Under the pieces are notes generated by a model. That model did no database searches. It was not told where the DNA came from and saw nothing but the letters and a program-made list of their open reading frames with translations. From positions 1 to 64,000 of the forward strand of contig JAHEBQ010000028.1 of the NCBI GenBank assembly GCA_024642205.1: DNA of 64,000 bases, given 5' to 3'. Below, piece by piece: positions 57,035 through 64,000 of this stretch. The DNA comes from Planctomycetaceae bacterium. GTDB lineage: Bacteria > Planctomycetota > Planctomycetia > Pirellulales > Pirellulaceae. Each line of letters opens with the position of its first letter. Within the stretch, counting starts at the first letter, position 1. Made by a program: the position numbers and the translations under genes.

Positions 57035-57493
57035 TCAAGGGTTCCATGTTGTTCGATTGAGTGCTCCCAGTATAACCCAACCGGGCACCCAGACGGGATG
57101 GGAGTTGCCCGTGGGACGACGTCAGGTACGCCGGTTTTTGCAATTTGACGCAATTATTTCACTTGCCGTATTTTCAATTCATCGAGCCGGGAGTCGATGT
57201 TTGACCAGAAATGGCATCCTGGGCAATGCGTTAAATGAGTCAAACACTGACTCGATCCCTGGAGTGCCGGATGCCCATTGGCGATTTCCTGCAGATATTC
57301 GAACTGGGTCGAGCACTCCAATTCTCGTAACGCCTGACTCAGGACAACCAACCAGCGTGACCGAATCGGTTAACGAAATGATCATGCGGTGTTCATCCAC
57401 TCGGTTCACGAGCGGATGAATCCGCAGGGCTTTTTCATGATTTACAATTTTCATCCCCAACGCCACGATTTTGCCGCAACAAAAACGATCAGA
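57035..57493. other. bioA-bioB spacer
   Basis: A 459-base gap that interrupts the otherwise tight biotin cluster. Apart from the small cysteine-containing frame at 57154-57351 it shows no gene. It could hold a bioB promoter or a decayed gene; this is where a missing bioD could once have been. Confidence 0.3.
57154..57351 (-). CDS. Possible small zinc-finger-like protein
   Basis: A 65-residue frame between bioA and bioB, with Cys and His spaced as in small zinc-binding anti-sigma-like domains: LECSTQFEYLQEIANGHPAL, then SSQCLTHLTHCPGCHFW. The start would be TTG 57351 with only a weak GG-rich region upstream, and an overlapping frame (57179-57466) is also open. I do not recognise a precise family, and it may be a remnant. 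Confidence 0.3.
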   Translation of the reverse strand: MVVLSQALRELECSTQFEYLQEIANGHPALQGSSQCLTHLTHCPGCHFWSNIDSRLDELKIRQVK

Positions 57494-58840
57494 TCACTTC
57501 GTCGCCAACTCAATCCCGGCGGTCGCAATTTTCGCCAGATGCTCAATCTGGTCCGGCGTAATCACGTACGGGGGGACCAGATAGACGACATTGCCCAGGG
57601 GTCGCAGCAAACACTCGTTCTTCAATCCATGAAGATAGACTTTCAGCCCACGACGTTCTTGCCAGGGATACGGCTGGCGCGTTTTCTTGTCGACGACCAT
57701 TTCCGCTGCCAGCATCATCCCCGTTTGACGGACTTCGGCTACCTGGCGGTGATCATTAAGGTGTGAAAACGACTCGGACATAACTTGTGCAAGCATCCTG
57801 TTATTCTCAATCGTGTTTTCCGATTCGAACAGCTCCAGGGTTGCATTGGCGACCGCACAGGCCAGTGGGTTACCGGTAAAGCTGTGCGAATGAAGGAACG
57901 CCCGCAGCGTTGAGTAGTCGTCGTAAAACGCCTGGTAGACCTGATCGCTCGTAAGCACTGCCGAAAGCGGCAAGTAACCGCCGGTCAGACCTTTGGCGAC
58001 ACAGAGGAAATCGGGTGAAACACCGGCCTGCTCGCAACCAAACATCGTGCCGGTCCGGCCAAATCCAACCGCAATTTCATCCGCGATCAAGTGAACCTCA
58101 AGCTGCGTGCACAGCTCGCGGAGTTTGGTCAGGTAAACCGGGTGATACATCCGCATGTTGCCAGCACACTGGATCAACGGCTCGACAACGACCGCGCAAA
58201 TCGTCTCGTGATGCTGCTCCAACTCGGTTCGCATGTGCTCGAATTGTTGCCGCGAATGGGATTCCCAGCTTTCGCCCTCTTCCCGGAAAAAACAATCGGG
58301 AGACGCAACCGTCCGGCACTTCATCAAGAGAGGTTCGTACGTCTGCTTGAAAAGGGGGACGTCCCCGACCGCCAGCGCGCCGAATGTTTCGCCGTGATAA
58401 CTGTTGGCCAGGTTGACGAATTCGGTTTTGCCAGACTTGCCGGAGTTTTTCCAATAATGAAAACTCATTTTCAAGGCGATTTCAATCGCTGAAGAACCAC
58501 TGTCGCCGAAAAAAACCCGTTCCAGCCCCTCCGGCGTGATGGCGACCAGTCGTTCGGCCAACTGGATCGCGGGCTCGTGACTGAAGCCGGCAAAAATCAC
58601 GTGTTCCAGGCGACCCGCCTGTTCGGACAGGGCTGCATTGATCGTTGGGTTGGCGTGACCAAAGAGATTCACCCACCACGAACTGATCGCGTCGATATAA
58701 CGGTTGCCGTCAAAATCGTACAGCCAGACCCCTTCGCCGCGCTCGATCGGAATCAGCGGATAATGTTCGTGGTCCTTCATTTGTGTGCATGGATGCCACA
58801 AAACCTGGAGGTCGCGTGCTGTTCGTTTCTCGTTTTCCAT
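57494..58840 (-). CDS. bioA: Adenosylmethionine-8-amino-7-oxononanoate aminotransferase
   Basis: Class III PLP aminotransferase that converts KAPA to DAPA using SAM as amino donor. The 448-residue product begins with the family hallmark LWHPCTQMKDHEHYPLIPIE, then YIDAISSWWVNLFGHANP, GDSGSSAIEIALKMSFHYW, LANSYHGETFGALAVG, DEIAVGFGRTGTMFGCEQAG and CVAKGLTGGYLPLSA with the PLP Lys. ATG 58840. First gene in the leftward biotin cluster. Confidence 0.96.
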   Translation of the reverse strand: MENEKRTARDLQVLWHPCTQMKDHEHYPLIPIERGEGVWLYDFDGNRYIDAISSWWVNLFGHANPTINAALSEQAGRLEHVIFAGFSHEPAIQLAERLVAITPEGLERVFFGDSGSSAIEIALKMSFHYWKNSGKSGKTEFVNLANSYHGETFGALAVGDVPLFKQTYEPLLMKCRTVASPDCFFREEGESWESHSRQQFEHMRTELEQHHETICAVVVEPLIQCAGNMRMYHPVYLTKLRELCTQLEVHLIADEIAVGFGRTGTMFGCEQAGVSPDFLCVAKGLTGGYLPLSAVLTSDQVYQAFYDDYSTLRAFLHSHSFTGNPLACAVANATLELFESENTIENNRMLAQVMSESFSHLNDHRQVAEVRQTGMMLAAEMVVDKKTRQPYPWQERRGLKVYLHGLKNECLLRPLGNVVYLVPPYVITPDQIEHLAKIATAGIELATK

Positions 58841-59053
58841 CCAAAAACTTTAAACCAGGCCCGCCTTCATTCACAGATCCCTTGCCGAAGTTGATGACTT
58901 GCCCGGCGCTTCTTCCTCAAGTCGGAATTCAAGTGATGGAGCATTGGTGTCAAAAGGCTGATACGAGGCTGTATAGGGCTATCCTTGCGGAAAAATTATT
59001 GGACCGACGCATCGCCCTCCCATCGAAACTGGAACTTCAGGTCTGAGTTGAAG

Positions 59054-59929
59054 CTATTTCGCGGGAGCGACGTCGACGGAAACATGCATTTGGTGATTGC
59101 CACCGCCAATAATGACACCTTTGATCGGGCAAACGTCGTTGTAATCCCGGCCCCAGGCGAGCGTAATATGGTTGGTCGAAACCAGGACGTTGTTCGTTGG
59201 GTCGAGATCGATCCAGCCGGACGATCCGCAGTAAATCGAAATCCACGCGTGGGATGCATCGGCACCGACCAGTCGCGTTTCCCCTTTGGGTGGTTCGGTT
59301 CGCAGGTAACCACTGACGTACCTTGCTGCCAAGCCGATGGAGCGCAAACACCCGATCTGGAAATGGGCAAAATCCTGGCATACGCCGTGTCGTTTCTCAA
59401 ATACTTCCTCAATCGATGTATCGACCGTTGTTTTTCGCGGTGCGTATTTGAAGTCTTCATGAATCCGCCGGGTCAGATCGACGGCGGACTCCAGAATGGG
59501 CCGCTTGGCCGGGAACGACTCGATCGCGTATTCGGAAAGTCCTGCAAATGGAATGATTCGGGGCGAATCCAGCACAAAGGGGTAGGCAGAGAGTGTCGCT
59601 TCGCTCCGGGCTCGATTCAAACTGGTCGCGACTTCTTCCCATCCAGGCGTCAATGCGGTGTTGGGTTCCGGTCGAGGCGATACGTTGACCAGGCTGGAAG
59701 AGGTAACCGTCAGCCTCAAATGCGCTTGATCGATCGAAAAGTAGGAAACGTGGTTTCCAAACGAGTCTTCCCGGTGGTCGAGTTCGGCGGGTTGAGGGTG
59801 GACGATCAGACGGTAGTCGTCGCAATGCTGGTAGGCCAGGACTCGCGGGGCGAGATGCAAGAGGTTGTGACAGACTGGGACGGCTTCCGAGTAAGCGTAC
59901 TTTGTTGTATGGGTGACTTTGTATTTCAC
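59054..59929 (-). CDS. Transglutaminase-like cysteine-peptidase-fold protein
   Basis: A 291-residue protein with an N-terminal beta-rich domain (YKVTHTTKYAYSEAVPVCHN, typical of bacterial transglutaminase N-domains) and a C-terminal transglutaminase-like domain containing KRHGVCQDFAHFQIGCLRS with the Cys, DASHAWISIYCGSSGW with the His, and DLDPTNNVLV with the Asp. The three form the expected catalytic triad. GTG start 59929 overlaps the ATP-grasp stop (GTGA), so translation is coupled. It belongs to the known ATP-grasp/alpha-E/transglutaminase neighbourhood, thought to build and process peptide modifications. Confidence 0.93.
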   Translation of the reverse strand: MKYKVTHTTKYAYSEAVPVCHNLLHLAPRVLAYQHCDDYRLIVHPQPAELDHREDSFGNHVSYFSIDQAHLRLTVTSSSLVNVSPRPEPNTALTPGWEEVATSLNRARSEATLSAYPFVLDSPRIIPFAGLSEYAIESFPAKRPILESAVDLTRRIHEDFKYAPRKTTVDTSIEEVFEKRHGVCQDFAHFQIGCLRSIGLAARYVSGYLRTEPPKGETRLVGADASHAWISIYCGSSGWIDLDPTNNVLVSTNHITLAWGRDYNDVCPIKGVIIGGGNHQMHVSVDVAPAK

Positions 59930-62475
59930 GGTTCGATAGACTGGGGGCTGATGAAAGCCAGCTGATGGGCCGACGCGGCGTGGACGAAATAGCGGTGAGA
60001 AATGGCTTCGGCAAGCTGTTTCAGCTCCTTTTCCCAGCCCGCAATCAGTTTTTCCAGCATTACAAACTCGCCCAGCGAATGGGATTCTGCGACCATTTCG
60101 ATATCCATCATCTTGATCGAATGAGTCAATGAGAGGGCGATTCGCTGTTCGGCGCTATAGCCTGGTTGAATCCGATCCCGGGGGAGCTGCTCGACCTGCT
60201 CGCTGAGCCGAAAAAGCTGAAACGCGAGTGAGCGAGGATTGGTTTCATCGGTCAACAACAAATCCAGCACCGGTGCCAATTGCAGGTTTGCCATGTACCG
60301 CGAGCGATAGGTCATTAAACTGTCGGCCACCTCAAGGATCGTTTCCATCGCTGGTCGTTGAACCTCTGGCATCGGAACAAAGAAGTTTTTGATGATGCCG
60401 ATGATCTGAAGTGAACATTCAATGCGCCGTCCCAGCTCCAGGAACTGATAGGATTGCGTTCGAGTCATGCTGTCAGACACGATGCCGCTAAAGGCCGATA
60501 ATTCCGTAATGAGCGAATCGATCAGGGACAACAACTCAAACAGACTCGTTGCCACCATCGGATTTGGAATAAACCCCTCATCGATACTTCGTATGATCCG
60601 CCACGTATCCAACGACATCCGATCACGAACGACCGAGCCGAGTCGAAACAGTTCGTCGAGAACCGAGCGCAAACAGGGTGGCTGGTCGGTGTCGAAAGCC
60701 AATTGCGGCAGGACCTGTTCGATCGGTGGTAATGGAACACGCATGTCCGGTACCGCGTAACCAGGTTCGACGTGCCCCTGATCGGCAAGGCACCGGAGTA
60801 ACAACGGAAGTTCAACGGAACTGCTGAACCGAGTCTCTCCATCCATCCGGCTGGCGGCTGCCCGCAGCAGTCGGGCAGCGGCCTCGGCTCGCTCCAATTG
60901 TCGCCCCAACCAGAAAATGTTTTCGGCAGCTCGACTGGGCAATTCGGCTCCACTACGTCGAATTGAAATCGCCTTTCCGGGCTTGTCCAACAACGTTACG
61001 TTTTCGACCGGCTCGTCAGCGAGCACCCAGGTATCTTTGCTCCGTTCTCCATTTTGAATGGACATTTCGAGTGGATCAAGTGTCGACGAAACGCGCGCCA
61101 AGGCACCCGGCATTACGATGCTCGATTCGCCCGACGTCGTCACATACGTCCGCAACGCAACATAAGCTGACTGTAAACCTTGACCCCAGACGGGGGCCGT
61201 CGAGCGCACCATTCTCTCCTGCGCGGCAAACCGGGCCGGGTTCCTGCGGATTGTCTCGGCCAACTCAGCGGTGGACAGTCGATTCAAACGCAGTTGAAGC
61301 TCGCTGTCGAGCCCGCGCTGTCGGAACGCCGGGTAGATCGTCAATTCGTCCAAGTGCTCCAGCACGTGTTTCAGACCCGCCGGTTGACCGCACCAATGCG
61401 TCGCAACGCCCGGCATGAGAAGTGACTGTCCTAACATCGCGTCAGCCAGTTGAGGCATGAACGCCATAAAAGCCGGTGACTCAACGAGCCCGCTTCCCAG
61501 CGCATTGGCGAGCGTCACGCTTCCGGCGTGAACGGCTTGTGTCAGTCCGGCGACCCCATAACGGGAATCGACATCGAGTTCAAGCGGATCGCAACCGCCG
61601 CTGTTCTGACGCCGGAATATAACGTCAACCGGAAGTAATCCTCCCAATGTCTTCAACATGACCTTGCTGTTTCGAACCGACAGATCGCCGCCTTCGACAA
61701 GCGAGTATCCGAGATATCTCGCCAGGTACGCGTCTTCAAAATAGTTCTTGCTGGCCGGCCCATGACTTAACAGCACGATTCGGGGGTTTTCCCGATGCGC
61801 CGGTGCAAGATTGACGAGGGTTTCCTGAGCGGCGATAAAAAAAGGCGCCAGACGTTGGATCTGGCAGTTGCGGAAAATATCGGGCAACATCCGGGAAATC
61901 ACAATCCGGTTTTCCAATGCGTACCCCAATCCCGAGGGTGCTTCGGTTCGATCCGCCACGACCCACCAGTTCCCGTCGGGAGAACGAGCCAGGTCTGCCG
62001 CATAGAAACTGAGGTAACAACTGGACGGTGGTGATTGACCGAGGTACGCCCGGAGAAACCCGGGATGTGAAAAAACGAGGTTGGGTGGCAAGATTCCGTT
62101 TTTCAAGAGTGTCTGGGGGCCATACAGATCCTGGAGAACCAGGTTCAACAAACGAGCGCGTTGTTCGATCGCCGCCGATACCCTCTTCCATTGGGCGGAC
62201 GATATCAACAACGGAATCGCATCCAGTTCCCAGGGGCGTGTCTTGTCGCCGACACCGACGTGACCGCTGTAGGCCAGACCGTTCTCATGAACCTGCCGGT
62301 TTGCCTGTTGCCAACGCAGCGCGAGTTCGTCTTTTCCCAGTGTGTTAATCGCGTCAATAAACGGTTGTGCAAACTTCCGGGGTTCCGACGAGCTGTCCAA
62401 CAACTCGTCGTAGGCGGACGCCAGCGGAGAGTAATCCTGAAAGATCTTTTTTGCGGGAGGTAAGGAAGTAGCCAC
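59926..62475 (-). CDS. Circularly permuted ATP-grasp type 2 fused to alpha-E domain
   Basis: About 849 residues joining two proteins that are often separate genes. The N-terminal half (about 50-480) is a circularly permuted ATP-grasp: WELDAIPLLISSAQWKRVSA, LLNLVLQDLYGPQTLLKNGI, DLARSPDGNWWVVADRTEAP with ATP contacts, VEGGDLSVRNSKVMLKTLGG and VDVIFRRQNSGGCDPLELD. The C-terminal half (about 540-840) is an alpha-E (DUF403) helical domain starting LPSRAAENIFWLGRQLERAE. Known comparative work links these families with transglutaminases in a predicted peptide-synthesis system. GTG 62475 is chosen (MATSLPPAKKIF); TTG 62553 would add 26 residues with no similarity. It is coupled to the transglutaminase gene. 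Confidence 0.92.
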   Translation of the reverse strand: MATSLPPAKKIFQDYSPLASAYDELLDSSSEPRKFAQPFIDAINTLGKDELALRWQQANRQVHENGLAYSGHVGVGDKTRPWELDAIPLLISSAQWKRVSAAIEQRARLLNLVLQDLYGPQTLLKNGILPPNLVFSHPGFLRAYLGQSPPSSCYLSFYAADLARSPDGNWWVVADRTEAPSGLGYALENRIVISRMLPDIFRNCQIQRLAPFFIAAQETLVNLAPAHRENPRIVLLSHGPASKNYFEDAYLARYLGYSLVEGGDLSVRNSKVMLKTLGGLLPVDVIFRRQNSGGCDPLELDVDSRYGVAGLTQAVHAGSVTLANALGSGLVESPAFMAFMPQLADAMLGQSLLMPGVATHWCGQPAGLKHVLEHLDELTIYPAFRQRGLDSELQLRLNRLSTAELAETIRRNPARFAAQERMVRSTAPVWGQGLQSAYVALRTYVTTSGESSIVMPGALARVSSTLDPLEMSIQNGERSKDTWVLADEPVENVTLLDKPGKAISIRRSGAELPSRAAENIFWLGRQLERAEAAARLLRAAASRMDGETRFSSSVELPLLLRCLADQGHVEPGYAVPDMRVPLPPIEQVLPQLAFDTDQPPCLRSVLDELFRLGSVVRDRMSLDTWRIIRSIDEGFIPNPMVATSLFELLSLIDSLITELSAFSGIVSDSMTRTQSYQFLELGRRIECSLQIIGIIKNFFVPMPEVQRPAMETILEVADSLMTYRSRYMANLQLAPVLDLLLTDETNPRSLAFQLFRLSEQVEQLPRDRIQPGYSAEQRIALSLTHSIKMMDIEMVAESHSLGEFVMLEKLIAGWEKELKQLAEAISHRYFVHAASAHQLAFISPQSIEP

Positions 62476-62648
62476 GGGACCGTTTGAAACATTGTTTGGT
62501 TTGGAATACTTCAGCTGAGCGGAAATTTCGATTTGTCGTTTCGCGAGCGACAATGGACGAAATCTGCACCCTGAAAATCACAGGCCGTCGGCGTTAGCTC
62601 CTCAGGCCAGTTGCTTATCCACCACGACGTTCGGTCGTTGGATAAAGT

Positions 62649-64000
62649 CTACCTTTTGTTACGATTCCTTCGAAGGTCCAGCGTCAACGGAAATAACTCA
62701 TTGGGTTCAGTTTTTGGCACCGAAAACGGACCTCCGGTGAACCCGGTTTTCGTAAATCTCACTCCTCGACGGCTCTCCGCCTCAAACGCGTTGACCGGAA
62801 ACGTGCTGGGGTTCAGGCCACCGGGGTGTCCGATATGATACTTGCCGCCACCAATCGAACGCTCGTGCCAGGTGTCGAGAATGTCAAAAAGCAGCGGTTC
62901 GTCGACGGGGATCGTCGGATGCAGGCAGCTGGTGGGTTGCCACGCGCGGTAACGAACGCCGGCGACGTATTCACCCTGCGTCCCGGTCGATTGAAGCGGA
63001 ATCCGCCGGCCGTTGCAGGTGATCACATGCCGATCGCAGTTCATCCCATTGACTTTTATCTGCATGCGTTCGACCGAGGAGTCGACATAGCGGGCCGTAA
63101 CACCACCGGCTGGTTCTTCGCCAAGAACATACCACGGTTCGATCGCGGTTCGAAGCTCGATTCGAATTCCCCGCTGTTCAATCACGCCTATGCTGGGAAA
63201 CCGGAATTCGAAATGGGTTGCAAACCACTCCGTTTGCAACGGGATTCCAAACGCCGCTGTTTTTTCGATCACGTCTTCAAAATCCTGATGCACGTAGTGC
63301 GGCAGCATCCAGCGATCGTGAATCGAGGTATTCCAGTCAATCAACTTTTTCCGATACGGTCGTTCCCAGAAACGAGCAACCAACGCCCGCATCAACAACT
63401 GTTGCGTCAGACTCATTTCCGCGTGCGGTGGCATTTCAAACCCGCGAAACTCAACCAGCCCCAAACGTCCCGTCACGCTGTCGGGAGAAAAAAGCTTGTC
63501 AATGCAGATCTCAGCACGATGCGTGTTTCCCGTCAGGTCGACAAGCAGGTGCCGAAACACCCGATCAACCAGCGAGGGTGGGCAACCCCCCTGATCGGGA
63601 ATCTGCTCGAATGCGATCTGCATCTCGTAAGTCGCATCACGGCGTCCCTCGTCAACCCGGGGGGCCTGGCTCGTCGGCCCGATGAAGCGACCCGAAAATA
63701 GATACGAAAGGGATGGATGATTATGCCAATATCCAATCAAGCTTCGAAGCAAGTCCGGTCGCCGCAAGAACGGGCTATCGCTGGGTGTTGCTGCCCCCAT
63801 CACGATATGATTACCTCCGCCGGTTCCGGTGTGGGTTCCGTCGGTGTCGAATTTCTCGGTTCCAAGTCTCGATTGACGCGCATCCTCATAGACTCCCGTC
63901 GTAATGGCAACCAACTCGTCCCAGTTGCTGGCTGGATGAATGTTAACCTCGATCACTCCCGGATCCGGAGTCGCCTTGATTTGCTGCAGGCGATAATCGG
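62649..64000 (-). CDS. Transglutaminase-DUF2126 protein, C-terminal part (5' end outside window)
   Basis: 449 residues of a large protein that begins beyond the right edge. The visible part is the DUF2126 region: DPGVIEVNIHPASNWDELVA, DGTHTGTGGGNHIVMGAATP, NHPSLSYLFSGRFIGPTSQA, RLGLVEFRGFEMPPHAEMSL, MLPHYVHQDFEDVIEKTAAF, and near the stop IGHPGGLNPSTFPVNAFEAE. In complete members the N-terminal half is a transglutaminase domain. It ends 174 bp before the ATP-grasp start (GTG 62475) and is on the same strand, forming a probable three-gene unit. Confidence 0.93.
   Translation of the reverse strand, partial: DYRLQQIKATPDPGVIEVNIHPASNWDELVAITTGVYEDARQSRLGTEKFDTDGTHTGTGGGNHIVMGAATPSDSPFLRRPDLLRSLIGYWHNHPSLSYLFSGRFIGPTSQAPRVDEGRRDATYEMQIAFEQIPDQGGCPPSLVDRVFRHLLVDLTGNTHRAEICIDKLFSPDSVTGRLGLVEFRGFEMPPHAEMSLTQQLLMRALVARFWERPYRKKLIDWNTSIHDRWMLPHYVHQDFEDVIEKTAAFGIPLQTEWFATHFEFRFPSIGVIEQRGIRIELRTAIEPWYVLGEEPAGGVTARYVDSSVERMQIKVNGMNCDRHVITCNGRRIPLQSTGTQGEYVAGVRYRAWQPTSCLHPTIPVDEPLLFDILDTWHERSIGGGKYHIGHPGGLNPSTFPVNAFEAESRRGVRFTKTGFTGGPFSVPKTEPNELFPLTLDLRRNRNKR

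Noticed and set aside
58985..59965. A 326-codon plus-strand open frame
   Set aside because: Antisense to the transglutaminase gene, which has the complete catalytic triad.
62826..63701. A 291-codon plus-strand open frame
   Set aside because: Antisense to the DUF2126 coding region.

Overview
The window looks like chromosomal DNA of a planctomycete, most likely from the Pirellulales (Rhodopirellula/Blastopirellula type). The evidence is the set of family hallmarks: a PSCyt1-DUF1549-DUF1553 protein followed by a DUF1501 protein, a DUF1080 protein, two secreted Gfo/Idh/MocA oxidoreductases with twin-arginine-like leaders, a PVC-type CxxCH heme protein, PQQ-like propellers and an outsized LptC/OstA-like protein beside kdsC. 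Base composition is moderate and even. I saw no rRNA, tRNA, CRISPR array, insertion sequence or phage gene. GTG and TTG starts are common, and several minus-strand gene pairs overlap by 4 bp.

Layout. 1-2.8 kb: ung and recJ (coupled) and rpmG on the minus strand. 3-10 kb: a signalling block with an FHA-EAL protein, a divergent winged-helix AAA+ ATPase, and a 1,104-residue Ser/Thr kinase fused to a tubulin/FtsZ-like GTPase domain; two copies of a ~120-bp palindromic element bracket the kinase-tubulin gene. 10.3-20.2 kb: a deoxyhypusine-synthase-like protein, methyltransferase, heme-binding propeller protein, flavin reductase, homogentisate dioxygenase, SDR and a tandem 6-pyruvoyl-tetrahydropterin-synthase-like protein. 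20.2-23 kb: a HAD-Nudix fusion coupled to a methyltransferase, then coaD. 23-24.5 kb is gene-poor with one small membrane protein.

24.5-41 kb is the typical planctomycete catabolic/exported repertoire: two Gfo/Idh/MocA proteins, a threonine-dehydratase-like enzyme, a membrane protein, a double metallophosphoesterase, a VOC protein, the DUF1553/DUF1501/DUF1080 set, an esterase remnant, a hairpin that presents a Shine-Dalgarno site, and a PQQ-like propeller. 41.4-47.5 kb: a propeller-phosphoesterase, crotonase, TVP38-type membrane protein, anchored MsrB, YbjQ and two small membrane proteins. 47.5-52.8 kb: envelope genes (a DUF4105/Lnb-like protein, a giant LptC/OstA-like protein, kdsC).

53-58.8 kb is a biotin cluster transcribed leftward (bioA, bioB, bioF, bioH, bioC) in which bioD is absent. 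59-64 kb holds a transglutaminase, a circularly permuted ATP-grasp fused to an alpha-E domain, and the C-terminal part of a transglutaminase-DUF2126 protein, a known but poorly understood peptide-ligation gene set.

The most unusual item is the kinase-tubulin fusion with its FHA-EAL and AAA+ neighbours. It could form a phosphorylation-linked cytoskeletal or signalling module; this is inference from domain content and proximity only.
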